A stretch of DNA of 52,837 nucleotides from Alloprevotella sp. GTDB taxonomy: Bacteria; Bacteroidota; Bacteroidia; Bacteroidales; Muribaculaceae. Positions within the stretch are counted from its first letter, which is position 1. Each line of letters opens with the position of its first letter. The stretch spans positions 1 through 52,837 of the forward strand of contig JAMPIE010000017.1 of assembly GCA_023663135.1 (NCBI GenBank). Direction: 5' to 3'. Below the pieces are notes generated by a model. It was not told where the DNA came from. It searched no databases and saw nothing but the letters and a program-made list of their open reading frames with translations. Positions 10,067-18,928 of this stretch are shown piece after piece. A program made the translations under genes and the position numbers.

Positions 10067-10074
10067 CAAAGTTA
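10067..10074 (-). promoter_or_regulatory. Promoter -7 element of the glycosyltransferase gene
   Basis: TAACTTTG on the minus strand, 8 bases before the ATG at 10059. No TTTG is found at the expected distance upstream. Its spacer, TGTGTCGGGAAAAATG, is almost the same as that of the promoter at 34750-34780. The short distance implies a leaderless or nearly leaderless mRNA. Confidence 0.45.
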
Positions 10075-10128
10075 CTCATTTTTCCCGACACAGGCTCTAT
10101 CCAAGCCCGTCCAATGAGAGCGTGGGGG

Positions 10129-10677
10129 TCAAGAACGGCTTGTCCCTCCCAAGAGGAAGAAGAGGCGCTGAGTGGCATCGGCAAGGAGGTCGAGGACCAG
10201 TTCAAACCCCTCTGAACCTTCATAGTAGGGGTCGGGGACATAGTCGTAGCGCGAAGCCATGCCCCCAAAGAAAGCACTCATGGGGACTACCTTGGCCTCC
10301 GACTCGAGGTCGGGAGCCATTTGCTTAAGATTGCGCTCATTAGAGGCATCCATAGCGATGATGAGGTCAAAGACACGAAAGTCGTCAAGAGAGACTTGGC
10401 GGCAGCGGTGGGTGAGCTCGAGTCCACGCCTGCGGGCATGGGCTCGCATACGCGGATCGGGGAGGTCGCCCACATGATAATTGCCGGTCCCGGCCGAGTC
10501 GATCACCCACTCAGAGGGATTGCCCTGCTCGGCCACAACCTCGCGCATCATCCCTTCGGCAGCCGGGGAGCGACATATATTTCCGAGGCAAACGAAAAGT
10601 ATCTTCTTGCATTCCTTGTCTTTAAGACTCGCGCAGAGAGCCAGAGCGCGGTGGGCGGCGGGGAGTGCATCATTCAT
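10129..10677 (-). CDS. Low-molecular-weight protein tyrosine phosphatase
   Basis: Removes phosphate from protein phosphotyrosine (or phosphoarginine in some relatives). The P-loop FVCLGNICRSP (Cys nucleophile, C-x5-R-S) and the general-acid motif DPYYEG near residue 150 are both present. The start at 10677 overlaps the rsmD stop by 8 bases and gives 182 residues, with about 25 residues before the catalytic core; the typical family length is 150-160. No Met lies closer to the core, so the extension seems real. Last gene of speA-truA-DUF3822-rsmD-phosphatase. Confidence 0.88.
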   Translation of the reverse strand: MNDALPAAHRALALCASLKDKECKKILFVCLGNICRSPAAEGMMREVVAEQGNPSEWVIDSAGTGNYHVGDLPDPRMRAHARRRGLELTHRCRQVSLDDFRVFDLIIAMDASNERNLKQMAPDLESEAKVVPMSAFFGGMASRYDYVPDPYYEGSEGFELVLDLLADATQRLFFLLGGTSRS

Positions 10678-11227
10678 TGGTGTCATCGGCAGAAGGGATG
10701 AGAAAGAGTGAAAAATTGACCGAGCCATAGGCGCGATGGGAATGGAAATGGGGGAGCACGGAGAAATCATACTTGGCCGAATGTTCAATGATGAATAGGC
10801 CGCCGGGGGCTATCATGCCCGATGCTAAGACTTTCCCAGGGATGTCGGCAAATCCGTCGAGGTCGTAAGGGGGGTCGGCAAAGATGAAGTCAAATCTTGA
10901 AGGAGCCGCTGAGATAAACCTCAGAGCATCCATACGGATGAGCTTAAGATTGTCGTCGCCGAGCTTGCGAGCTGTCTCGGCAATAAATCGGCCCTGGACC
11001 GGAGCCTTCTCGACAGCCGTGACGCGAGAGGCGCCGCGCGAGAGTAGCTCAAAGGAGATGGCACCGGTTCCGGCAAAGAGATCGAGCGCGCTAATTCCCT
11101 CAAGGTCAATCATGTTTTCGATAACATTGAAGATGTTTTCTTTGGCAAAGTCGGTAGTGGGACGTGCCGTAATGTTGGCCGGAACGTCAAAGCGCCTTCG
11201 GCCATACTTGCCGCGAATTATTCTCAT
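10670..11227 (-). CDS. rsmD: 16S rRNA (guanine966-N2)-methyltransferase
   Basis: Methylates G966 of 16S rRNA using S-adenosylmethionine. The 185-residue protein begins MRIIRGKYGRRRFDVP, the usual N-terminus. It has the SAM-binding ALDLFAGTGAISFELLSRGA and the catalytic DPPY in FIFADPPYDL. The start at 11227 overlaps the DUF3822 stop as ATGA; an upstream in-frame Met would add 20 unrelated residues. The pairing with DUF3822 is common in Bacteroidota. Confidence 0.94.
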   Translation of the reverse strand: MRIIRGKYGRRRFDVPANITARPTTDFAKENIFNVIENMIDLEGISALDLFAGTGAISFELLSRGASRVTAVEKAPVQGRFIAETARKLGDDNLKLIRMDALRFISAAPSRFDFIFADPPYDLDGFADIPGKVLASGMIAPGGLFIIEHSAKYDFSVLPHFHSHRAYGSVNFSLFLIPSADDTNE

Positions 11228-12048
11228 ATGACGATGGGCTGGAGGGTAAGGCAAAGGGGGGCCGAGGCTGCCTGTGAACCGCGCCATGAGGCCGGGGCAA
11301 GGGGCGTGGCAGCCAGCCCCGGGATATGGTCGAGGATGGAGAGGAGGGAGTCGCGGTCGGCTTGCGGTCCGCTGGCCGAGATATGTCTGATGATGGTAGG
11401 GTGAGAGGCTTCGAGCTCCCGTGCAGCGGCATAGATGAAATAAGCCGCGTCAGAGATCGCCTCGTAGCTAAACTGATTGAGAAGAAGCAGACTGGAGTCG
11501 GCATCGGTGGCAATGAGGTCGAGTCGTCCTTGGCGCATGGCCACTGTGAGGCGCGGCTCACCCGGAGCCGCAGGGAGACGAGAGGCCAGGAAAGAGAGGG
11601 GGTGTCCGATGGCCACATTATAGAAAGTGCGACGCAGGAAGCCGTTCATGGCTTCGTCCATGACAAAGAAGAAATCAGTGGAAGGAGCAGAGGCGGGAGC
11701 CTTAAGCAGCTTTGTAGCCGATGAAGCCACATCAACCCCCATAAGCTTAAGAGCCTTAGCAGCCATGGGCTCCTCGTCGTCGCCAAAGGCTCCGGGCATC
11801 ACGATAAAAGAGTCGGTGTCAAAAGCCACCTCCACGGCGCGATATTGATTGAGCAGCACGGGATTGTCATATATTGCATCCTCAACAGCCTTGAGAGGCG
11901 ATGGCGCCATGGGATCGAGCGTCACAGCCCGATAGATAATCTCGTCGGTGTCGACGGGGGGGATAAAGGCAGCCTCGAGCTGATGCAGGCTGATGAGGAT
12001 CCTTAGAGTCCAGAGATGAGGCTGAGGGATAAGGTCTTTGTCAATCAT
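11224..12048 (-). CDS. DUF3822 family protein
   Basis: A 274-residue soluble protein of the Bacteroidota-specific DUF3822 family, function unknown. Recognised from its overall sequence (opening LWTLRILISLHQLEAAF, then FDTDSFIVMPGAF and the FFVMDEAMNGFLRRTFYN region) and its place directly before rsmD. The alternating short strands fit the actin-like ATPase fold suggested for the family, but I see no clear nucleotide motif. It starts 12 bases after truA and overlaps rsmD by 4 bases, so it probably works with RNA modification or is at least co-expressed with it. Confidence 0.8.
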   Translation of the reverse strand: MIDKDLIPQPHLWTLRILISLHQLEAAFIPPVDTDEIIYRAVTLDPMAPSPLKAVEDAIYDNPVLLNQYRAVEVAFDTDSFIVMPGAFGDDEEPMAAKALKLMGVDVASSATKLLKAPASAPSTDFFFVMDEAMNGFLRRTFYNVAIGHPLSFLASRLPAAPGEPRLTVAMRQGRLDLIATDADSSLLLLNQFSYEAISDAAYFIYAAARELEASHPTIIRHISASGPQADRDSLLSILDHIPGLAATPLAPASWRGSQAASAPLCLTLQPIVI

Positions 12049-12060
12049 AGCGATGGGAAT

Positions 12061-12858
12061 TCACCACGGTAGGTAGGGATAAGTGACACGAGCCAAGAAG
12101 AGGGCCTGAGGAGGCATTGAGGTGCCGGCGGCACATCGGTTGCGGCTGGCAATCACCTCGCCAAAACCTTCAATAGAGAGCTTATGACGCCCCACCTCGA
12201 CGAGAGTGCCCACGATGGCTCTGACCATATTGCGCAAGAAGCGATCGGCGGTGATGACAAATGTCATGCCACGTCCGCCGGGGGTGGGAATCCACTCGGC
12301 GCGTGATACGCGGCATAGGTTGGTCTTGGCATCGGAATGTAGCTTGGCAAAGGAGGTGAAATCGTCGGTGGAGAGGAGGAGGCGGGCTGCCTCGTTCATG
12401 GCTTCATAGTCAAGGGAGGCGGGGGCGCGCCAAGTCAGGGGGTAGACGAAGGGGCTCTTCTCGCCGATGGCATGGTAATGATAGGTGCGCGAGGTGGCAT
12501 CAAAGCGTGCGTGAGCCTCGGGATGGACCTCGATGATCTCCTCGACGGCTATGTCTCGTCCAATGATGGAGTTGAGGCATCGGGCGAGGGCCTCGGGTGG
12601 CATGGGCAGGGCGGCGTCGAAGTGGGCGGGCATCATGGAGGCGTTCACGCCGGCATCAGTCCGTCCGGCGCCGGTGACCGCCACCGGGGAAGGGAGGCGA
12701 AAGACGGTGGCAAGGGCCTCCTCCATCACCTGCTGCACGGAGATGTCGGCAGGCTGACGCTGCCAACCGTGGAAAGGCTCGCCACGGAAAGCGAGCCTCA
12801 TGAAATAGCGGCGGAGGGATGGGGCAGAGTCAGTCGGTCTCGAGATAGGTGTATCCAT
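12061..12858 (-). CDS. truA: tRNA pseudouridine(38-40) synthase
   Basis: Converts uridines 38-40 of the tRNA anticodon arm to pseudouridine. The catalytic Asp is in GAGRTDAGVNAS (Asp68), followed by SRTYHYHAIG and the C-terminal FLRNMVRAIVG segment typical of TruA. 265 residues with start MDTPISRP; the core RYFMRLAF begins at residue 17. The start overlaps the speA stop by 29 bases. A Met at 12801 is possible but would cut into the conserved first strand. Confidence 0.94.
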   Translation of the reverse strand: MDTPISRPTDSAPSLRRYFMRLAFRGEPFHGWQRQPADISVQQVMEEALATVFRLPSPVAVTGAGRTDAGVNASMMPAHFDAALPMPPEALARCLNSIIGRDIAVEEIIEVHPEAHARFDATSRTYHYHAIGEKSPFVYPLTWRAPASLDYEAMNEAARLLLSTDDFTSFAKLHSDAKTNLCRVSRAEWIPTPGGRGMTFVITADRFLRNMVRAIVGTLVEVGRHKLSIEGFGEVIASRNRCAAGTSMPPQALFLARVTYPYLPW

Positions 12859-14728
12859 AGAGCCCGGAGCGATAGTTGGAGAGGAATTCGCGCCCCTCCT
12901 CGGGGGTGATCTTACCTGCCTTCATCGAGGCGGTGACCCAAGTCTCGACGTTGCGCACGAGGCGCTTGGAATTATACTGCACATAGTCGAGCACCTCGTC
13001 GACGGTCTCGCCATCTATCACGCGGTCAATCTCATATCGGTCTTTGTAGACAGAGATATGGACGGCGTTGGTGTCGCCAAAGAGATTATGCATATCGCCG
13101 AGAATCTCCTGGTAAGCACCGACGAGAAACACGCCGAGATAATAAGGCTCGCCGGGGCGGACTGGGTGGACCGGGAGGGAGTTTTGGACGCCGTGGTTGG
13201 TGATGAAGTTGGCAATCTTGCCATCAGAGTCGCAGGTCATGTCCTGGATGGTACAGGTGCGCGAGGGTCGCTCGTCGAGGCGCGAGATGGGAATGATGGG
13301 GAAGAGCTGGTCGATGGCCCACGAGTCGGTAAGGCTCTGGAAGAGGGAGAAGTTGCAGAAATACTTGTCGGGAATCATCTTTGCCACCTTCTTGAGCTCG
13401 TCGGGGGCATGTTTCATGCCGTCGGCCATTTGCCCCACCTCGCGGGCCACGCTCCAGAAGAGCTTCTCGATCTGGGCGCGAGTGCGCAGATCGAGCATAC
13501 CGAGGCTAAAGAGGTCGAGAGCCTCTTCGCGAATCTGCAAGGCGTCGTGCCAGCTCTCGAGCAGGCGAGGAGTGTCGAGGCGGTCCCAAATGTCATACAT
13601 CTCTTTAAGCAGCTCATGAGAGTCCGGGTCTATCTCCTCATTGTCTTTCCAGATGGGGAGTTGTGTGGTCTCCATCACCTGGATGATGAGCACAGAGTGA
13701 TGGGCCGTCAAGGAGCGTCCGCTCTCGGTGATGATGTTGGGCTGGGGGAGGCCGTTTTTGTTACAGGCGTCGACGAGCTGCGAGACGGCGTCGTTGGCAT
13801 ACTCCTGGATGGAGTAGTTCATGGAGTTCTCCGAGTTAGGGTTGCGAGTGCCGTCATAGTCAACACCTAAGCCACCGCCAATGTCGACAAACTCAATGGA
13901 AAAGCCCATCTTGGAGAGGTTGACATAAAACTGCATAGCCTCTCGGAGGGCGTTCTTGATGCGGCGTATCTTGGTCACCTGGCTGCCAATATGGAAGTGG
14001 GTGAGTTTGAGGCAGTCGGTCATCTTGTTGCGCTGGAGGAAGTCGAGAGCGTCGAGGAGCTCAGAGGAGTTGAGGCCAAACTTGCTCTGGTCGCCCCCAC
14101 TCTCTTCCCACTTTCCTGAGCCGGTAGATGATAGCTTGACGCGGATGCCAATGTTGGGGCGCACGTCGATGCGGTGGGCCACGTCGGCAATGAGCTTGAG
14201 TTCATTAAGCTTCTCAACGACGAGGTAGATGCGTCGCCCCATCTTCTGGGCCAGGAGGGCGAGCTCAACGAAGTTTTCGTCCTTATAGCCATTGCAGACA
14301 ATGAGGGCGTTTTCAGAGATGGAGGTGGCCAAGACGGCATGTAGCTCTGGCTTGGATCCGGCCTCGAGGCCAATGTTAAACTTGCGGCCGTGGCTGACAA
14401 TCTCTTCCACCACGGGCCTCATCTGATTGGCCTTGATGGGATAAATGATGTAGTTGCTTGCCTGATAGCCATATTCCTTGGCAGCTCGGGCAAAGCAGTT
14501 GGAAATCTTCTCAATGCGATTATCGAGGATGTCAGGGAAGCGGAGCAGCACGGGGGCCATGACATCGCGCACCTGCAGCTCATCCATGATTTCCTTGAGG
14601 TCAACGGAAGCACAGCCCTGCTTGGGAGTGACCTGGACATGACCGCGGTCGTTGATTGAGAAATAGCTGAGGCCCCATCCGCGGATGTTGTAGAGCTCTT
14701 CGCTATCGTCAATGCGCCATTTTCTCAT
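12830..14728 (-). CDS. speA: Biosynthetic arginine decarboxylase
   Basis: PLP enzyme that makes agmatine from arginine, the entry to polyamine synthesis. The 632 residues match SpeA. The cofactor lysine is Lys99 in YPIKANQMRPVV; GLEAGSKPEL, HFHIGSQ and the phosphate-binding DIGGGLGVDYDGT follow. The C-terminal part includes the active-site Cys region TCDSDGKI. It uses the fold-type III alanine-racemase barrel. First gene of a five-gene unit; separated from rplS by a terminator. Confidence 0.94.
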   Translation of the reverse strand: MRKWRIDDSEELYNIRGWGLSYFSINDRGHVQVTPKQGCASVDLKEIMDELQVRDVMAPVLLRFPDILDNRIEKISNCFARAAKEYGYQASNYIIYPIKANQMRPVVEEIVSHGRKFNIGLEAGSKPELHAVLATSISENALIVCNGYKDENFVELALLAQKMGRRIYLVVEKLNELKLIADVAHRIDVRPNIGIRVKLSSTGSGKWEESGGDQSKFGLNSSELLDALDFLQRNKMTDCLKLTHFHIGSQVTKIRRIKNALREAMQFYVNLSKMGFSIEFVDIGGGLGVDYDGTRNPNSENSMNYSIQEYANDAVSQLVDACNKNGLPQPNIITESGRSLTAHHSVLIIQVMETTQLPIWKDNEEIDPDSHELLKEMYDIWDRLDTPRLLESWHDALQIREEALDLFSLGMLDLRTRAQIEKLFWSVAREVGQMADGMKHAPDELKKVAKMIPDKYFCNFSLFQSLTDSWAIDQLFPIIPISRLDERPSRTCTIQDMTCDSDGKIANFITNHGVQNSLPVHPVRPGEPYYLGVFLVGAYQEILGDMHNLFGDTNAVHISVYKDRYEIDRVIDGETVDEVLDYVQYNSKRLVRNVETWVTASMKAGKITPEEGREFLSNYRSGLYGYTYLETD

Positions 14729-14803
14729 CGGCGTATAGTGGTGGTGAAAATATGAGTGAAAAAGAGATGAAAGGGAGCCTCAAGAGACTGAGCCTAAAGG
14801 TAG

Positions 14804-14859
14804 AAAAAGCGAGCCGGCTCTCGGCAACCCGACGAGGCGGGCAAACGGGAACCGGCTGC
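14804..14859 (-). terminator. Rho-independent terminator of rplS
   Basis: On the minus strand GCAGCCGG (14859-14852) pairs with CCGGCTCGC (14817-14809) with one bulged base, around a loop that holds an inner CCCG/CGGG pair. Five T follow at once (14808-14804). It lies about 40 bases after the rplS stop. Confidence 0.7.
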
Positions 14860-14896
14860 AAGTGGGCTTGTCGAAGCAAGGGAGTGAGAGGGATGC

Positions 14897-15256
14897 TCAC
14901 TTCTTGGCCTTGGGAGCGCGCTCCTTGATGCGAGCCTTCTTGCCGGTGAGGGCACGGAGGTAGTAGAGCTTAGCGCGACGCACCTTGCCGAGCTTGTTGA
15001 CGGTGATGGAGTCGATGAAAGGCGATTCGATGGGGAAGATACGCTCCACACCGATGCCATCGGAAATCTTGCGGACGGTGAAACGCTTCTTGTCGCCTTC
15101 GCCCGAGATACGGATCACCACGCCGCGGTAGTTCTGGATACGCTCCTTGTTACCTTCTTTAATACGATAGGCCACGGTGATGGTGTCGCCGGGCTGGAAT
15201 GACTCGTGGTGCTTGCCGGTGGCATATGCCTCCTCGACTACTTTAATCAGGTCCAT
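14897..15256 (-). CDS. rplS: 50S ribosomal protein L19
   Basis: 119-residue ribosomal protein at the 30S-50S interface. Starts [17 protein letters not shown], then [20 protein letters not shown], the conserved [10 protein letters not shown], and a Lys-rich tail. The in-frame Met 11 codons upstream would add residues unlike L19, so 15256 is used. Single-gene unit: strong promoter at 15344-15374, terminator at 14804-14859. Confidence 0.96.
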   Translation of the reverse strand: MDLIKVVEEAYATGKHHESFQPGDTITVAYRIKEGNKERIQNYRGVVIRISGEGDKKRFTVRKISDGIGVERIFPIESPFIDSITVNKLGKVRRAKLYYLRALTGKKARIKERAPKAKK

Positions 15257-15343
15257 TGCTATAATGCTGACTTTATAAGATTTAAACAATGCGCAACATT
15301 CGCAGGCACCTCATGTCCTGCCAGCGGTTACGCTTATCGGCGA

Positions 15344-15374
15344 CAAAGGTAGGCATTTTTAGCCTATCTGCAAA
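15344..15374 (-). promoter_or_regulatory. Promoter of rplS
   Basis: On the minus strand: TTTG (15374-15371), 19-base spacer, TACCTTTG (15351-15344), a full match to the Bacteroidota consensus. Transcription should start near 15338, leaving an approximately 80-base leader that holds a small GCAGG/CCTGC hairpin (15317-15321 with 15302-15306). Confidence 0.7.
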
Positions 15375-15394
15375 GCAAATTGAAAATTTTTAGC

Positions 15395-15402
15395 TACTTT
15401 TG
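15395..15402 (+). promoter_or_regulatory. Promoter -7 element of the DUF2723 gene
   Basis: TACTTTTG matches TAnnTTTG; no good TTTG lies upstream. Transcription would start near 15408, just before a perfect hairpin (15413-15436), with the start codon at 15454. The element faces away from the rplS promoter. Confidence 0.45.
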
Positions 15403-15412
15403 CCGTCGCATT

Positions 15413-15436
15413 GGGACCCGCCCCCCGGCGGGTCCC
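15413..15436 (+). promoter_or_regulatory. Perfect 10-bp hairpin at the 5' end of the DUF2723 mRNA
   Basis: GGGACCCGCC (15413-15422), loop CCCC, GGCGGGTCCC (15427-15436). With no T tract and a position just after the predicted transcription start, it is more likely a 5' stabilising or translation-affecting element than a terminator. The start codon is 17 bases further. Confidence 0.6.
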
Positions 15437-15453
15437 TCCCCATCCACCACATA

Positions 15454-18400
15454 ATGAAACGGTATAACCTTATTAACAACCTCCTCGGCTGGCTCTGTTT
15501 CTTGATAGCCGCCGTGACCTACCTGCTCACCATCGAGCCGACGGCGAGCTTCTGGGACTGCCCCGAATTTATCCTCCAGGGCTTCAAGCTCGAAGTGGGC
15601 CATCCGCCCGGCAACCCCATCTTTATGCTCGCTGCCCGATTTTTCATCAACTTTGCCGGCGACGACATCTCGAACGTAGCGGCCGCCGTCAACACCATGA
15701 GCGCCCTCCTCTCAGCCGGCACTATCCTGCTACTCTTCTGGACGGTGACCCATCTGGTCAAGCGTCTAATCGTCAAGGATGATGCCACAGAGATAAGCCT
15801 CGCCAGGATGCTCGTCATCTTTGGCTCGGGCCTATGCGGCGCGTTGGCCTACACTTGGAGCGACACCTTCTGGTTTTCAGCCGTCGAGGGTGAGGTCTAT
15901 GCTTTCTCGTCGTTTTGCACCGCCCTGGTGTTTTGGCTGATCCTCAAGTGGGAAAACCGCGCCGACCTCCCCCACAGCGACAAATATCTCGTGTTTATCG
16001 CCTATGTGATAGGCATCTCCATTGCCGTCCATCTGCTCAACCTTCTGTGTATCCCGGCCATAGTCTTGGTGGTGTATTACCGCAAGTGGAAGTCCACGAC
16101 GGCCAAGGGCTCGCTCATAGCCCTGCTCATCTCCTTTGTCATAGTGGCTCTGATACTCTATGGTCTCGTACCGGGATTTATCGCTATGGCTCAGAAGTTT
16201 GAGCTGCTCTTCACCAATAGCCTCGGAGCCTCGTTTAACACCGGCACACTGGTCTATGCCATAGTCCTCGTGGCCATGATGATATGGACCGTGGCCGAGC
16301 TCTACAGAGCTAAGTCGCGCGTGAGGGTCATCATCTCCTTTGCCCTGACATGCCTCCTCTCGGGCATCTTCATGCTCAGCGGAAGCCTCATCCTCAGCTT
16401 CATATTGACGGCTGCGGTAGTGGCAATCTTGCTGATTGTCAAAAAATTCCCGACCCGCATCCTCGCTCTGGCCACTCTGAGCATCATGGTGATCTTTGCC
16501 GGATATTCATCCTATGCCCTGCTGCTCATACGTTCATCGGCCTCAACGCCCATGAACCAAAACGCGCCAGACAATGTCTTTGCCCTCGCCTCTTATCTCA
16601 ACCGCGAGCAATATGGCGAACGCCCGCTCCTCTATGGCCAGACCGTCAACTCCCTCCCCCTGCGTGGATATGATGGCGCCCCCATCATTGAAGAGGGCGC
16701 CCCGCTCTATGCCAAGACCGTCAAGACCTCCCCCTCCGAGCCCGACTCCTACACCATGACCGGCCATAAGAAGACCTATAAGATGACGCCCGAGCTCAAT
16801 ATGATATTCCCGCGCATCTACAGCAACGGCGAGGGTCATCCCCAAGCCTATGCCGACTGGAGCGGATTTAAGGGGGAGCCAGTGGCCGCCACCGTCACCA
16901 TCGACGACCGAGGCAACCCCATAGAGCAACGGATGCTCAACAAACCCACCTTTGCCGAAAACCTCAGCTACTTCATTAATTATCAGCTCAACTGGATGTA
17001 TTGGCGCTACTTTATGTGGAACTTCGCCGGCCGCCAAAACGACATCCAGGGCAACGGCGAGGTGAACCATGGCAACTGGATTTCAGGCATCCCCTTCATC
17101 GACAACATGCGTCTGGGCGACCAGAGCCTCCTCCCCTACGACGAGGGTGAGGGCAACAAGGGACGCAACGTGTTCTTTATGCTTCCCCTCATCCTCGGCA
17201 TCATTGGCCTCGGATGGCAAGCCTTCACCTCAAAGAGGGGCATTGAGCAATTCTGGGTGGTCTTCTTCCTCTTCTTCATGACCGGCATTGCCATCGTGAT
17301 CTACCTCAACCAGACCCCCGGCCAGCCCCGCGAACGCGACTATGCTTTTGCCGGCTCTTTCTATGCCTACGCCATATGGATAGGCATAGGCGTCGCCGGC
17401 CTCTGGCGTGCCTTCATTGCCCTCTTTGCCAAGAAATCCAAAGGGAGCGTGAAGGCCGCCCCCACCGACATCAGCGACAACGACCACACATGGGCAGCCA
17501 TCCTGGCCTGCATCATTGGCCTCATTGTCCCCATCCAGATGGTGAGCCAGACATGGGACGACCACGACCGCTCGGGCCGTTACACCGCCCGCGACTTTGG
17601 CATGAACTACCTCAATTCGCTCGAAGAAAACGCCATAATATTCACCAACGGCGACAACGACACATTCCCCCTATGGTATGCCCAGGAAGTGGAAGGGGAG
17701 CGAACCGACGTGAAGGTGGTCAACCTCTCCTATCTCACCACCGACTGGTATGTCAATCAGATAACACGCCCCTCCTACGAAGCCCCGGCCATCAAAATCC
17801 AGGCTCAGCCCAAAGACTATGCTTATGACCGGATGCAATACAGCTACTTCATCTCGCCCGACACCACACCGGTGCCCGTAGAGTCGTCGCTGGCCGAGCT
17901 CTTCTCCCCCAAGTCATTCAATCAGATGTATGGCGTGCCCGAGATGAAATATCCCAAGGTGTATATCCCCATCGACACCGCCGCCCTCATCGCCTCCGGG
18001 CGCATCACCCGAAATGAGGCCTCCAACGCCGCCGACGCCCTGGTGACCGACCTCTCATCAGGCGGAGCCGCCTCCGGAGCCACCCTCAGCCAGGTGATTT
18101 CGCTCGATATGCTCAACACCTCGGCCAAGAACGGCTGGGATCGCCCCATCTACTTCGCCATGACAGTGCCCGAGCGTTACTACCTGGGCCTCACGCCCTT
18201 CATGCGCTCAACAGGCCTGGCTTATCAAGTGACACCCTTCCGCAACCCCAACGGCCGCACCGGCGTTGACATCGACCGCATGTATCGCAACGTGACCGAG
18301 CGCTTCCGCTGGGGAGGTCTCGACCAAGGCAAAGACCTCTATCTTGACGAGACAGTGCGCCGCATGGTGAGCACCAACCGCTCCGCAATGGTCGACCTGG

Positions 18401-18921
18401 CCACCGCTCTCTACAACAGAGCCGTGGACACCGACACAACCTCAGCCGCCGGAGTCACTGATGCCGCCGGCAACAGCATCAACGAGAATGGCAGAATAAG
18501 CCCTGCCGCATCGCGCGAGGCCGACTTTGACCGCGCCGTGGAGGTGCTCGACCTTATGCGCGAGAAACTCCCCGAGAGTGCCCAGCCTTGGGGACCACAG
18601 CTTGGCCAGGAGCTCGCCGAGCTATATGTCCGAATCGGCATCTTTGGCAACAGGCCCGACGAGCTTGAGAAAGGCCTCGACATTCTCAAAGGCCAGATCG
18701 CCAGCGCCGCCAAGGCCGTGGTCTACTACCAGAGCCTCACCCCCGCTCAATACTCAACCCTCCAGATGCTCGACCGCTACATTGACCGCATCCTCTTCTG
18801 GGATCTCATCCAAGCCTACATCGACTATGGCGGCGACCCCAAAGAGCTTGAAGAGATGATAAGAGAGATTGGAGTGGACCTCAACCGCCAGGCCGCATTC
18901 CAGCAGCGTCAATCCAAATAA
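15454..18921 (+). CDS. DUF2723 family membrane protein (PMT-like glycosyltransferase)
   Basis: A 1155-residue integral membrane protein. The N-terminal DUF2723 domain (about 1-220) begins MKRYNLINNLLG and contains TIEPTASFWDCPEF, with an acidic residue in the first periplasmic loop as in protein O-mannosyltransferase-type GT-C enzymes. About 12 membrane helices lie before residue 700 (clusters at about 10-30, 85-105, 130-150, 175-215, 235-375, 575-665). After that comes a long soluble C-terminal part with helical repeats. It probably transfers a lipid-linked sugar at the periplasmic face; the acceptor is unknown. The next gene, a polysaccharide deacetylase, follows after 7 bases, supporting a cell-envelope glycan role. 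Start 15454 is chosen because the upstream codons lie in the hairpin. Confidence 0.82.
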   Translation: MKRYNLINNLLGWLCFLIAAVTYLLTIEPTASFWDCPEFILQGFKLEVGHPPGNPIFMLAARFFINFAGDDISNVAAAVNTMSALLSAGTILLLFWTVTHLVKRLIVKDDATEISLARMLVIFGSGLCGALAYTWSDTFWFSAVEGEVYAFSSFCTALVFWLILKWENRADLPHSDKYLVFIAYVIGISIAVHLLNLLCIPAIVLVVYYRKWKSTTAKGSLIALLISFVIVALILYGLVPGFIAMAQKFELLFTNSLGASFNTGTLVYAIVLVAMMIWTVAELYRAKSRVRVIISFALTCLLSGIFMLSGSLILSFILTAAVVAILLIVKKFPTRILALATLSIMVIFAGYSSYALLLIRSSASTPMNQNAPDNVFALASYLNREQYGERPLLYGQTVNSLPLRGYDGAPIIEEGAPLYAKTVKTSPSEPDSYTMTGHKKTYKMTPELNMIFPRIYSNGEGHPQAYADWSGFKGEPVAATVTIDDRGNPIEQRMLNKPTFAENLSYFINYQLNWMYWRYFMWNFAGRQNDIQGNGEVNHGNWISGIPFIDNMRLGDQSLLPYDEGEGNKGRNVFFMLPLILGIIGLGWQAFTSKRGIEQFWVVFFLFFMTGIAIVIYLNQTPGQPRERDYAFAGSFYAYAIWIGIGVAGLWRAFIALFAKKSKGSVKAAPTDISDNDHTWAAILACIIGLIVPIQMVSQTWDDHDRSGRYTARDFGMNYLNSLEENAIIFTNGDNDTFPLWYAQEVEGERTDVKVVNLSYLTTDWYVNQITRPSYEAPAIKIQAQPKDYAYDRMQYSYFISPDTTPVPVESSLAELFSPKSFNQMYGVPEMKYPKVYIPIDTAALIASGRITRNEASNAADALVTDLSSGGAASGATLSQVISLDMLNTSAKNGWDRPIYFAMTVPERYYLGLTPFMRSTGLAYQVTPFRNPNGRTGVDIDRMYRNVTERFRWGGLDQGKDLYLDETVRRMVSTNRSAMVDLATALYNRAVDTDTTSAAGVTDAAGNSINENGRISPAASREADFDRAVEVLDLMREKLPESAQPWGPQLGQELAELYVRIGIFGNRPDELEKGLDILKGQIASAAKAVVYYQSLTPAQYSTLQMLDRYIDRILFWDLIQAYIDYGGDPKELEEMIREIGVDLNRQAAFQQRQSK

Positions 18922-18928
18922 AACGCCT

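Noticed and set aside
13058..13870. A 270-codon plus-strand open frame inside speA
   Set aside because: speA is certain from its cofactor motifs; the other frame is Val/Gly/Glu-rich with no domain.
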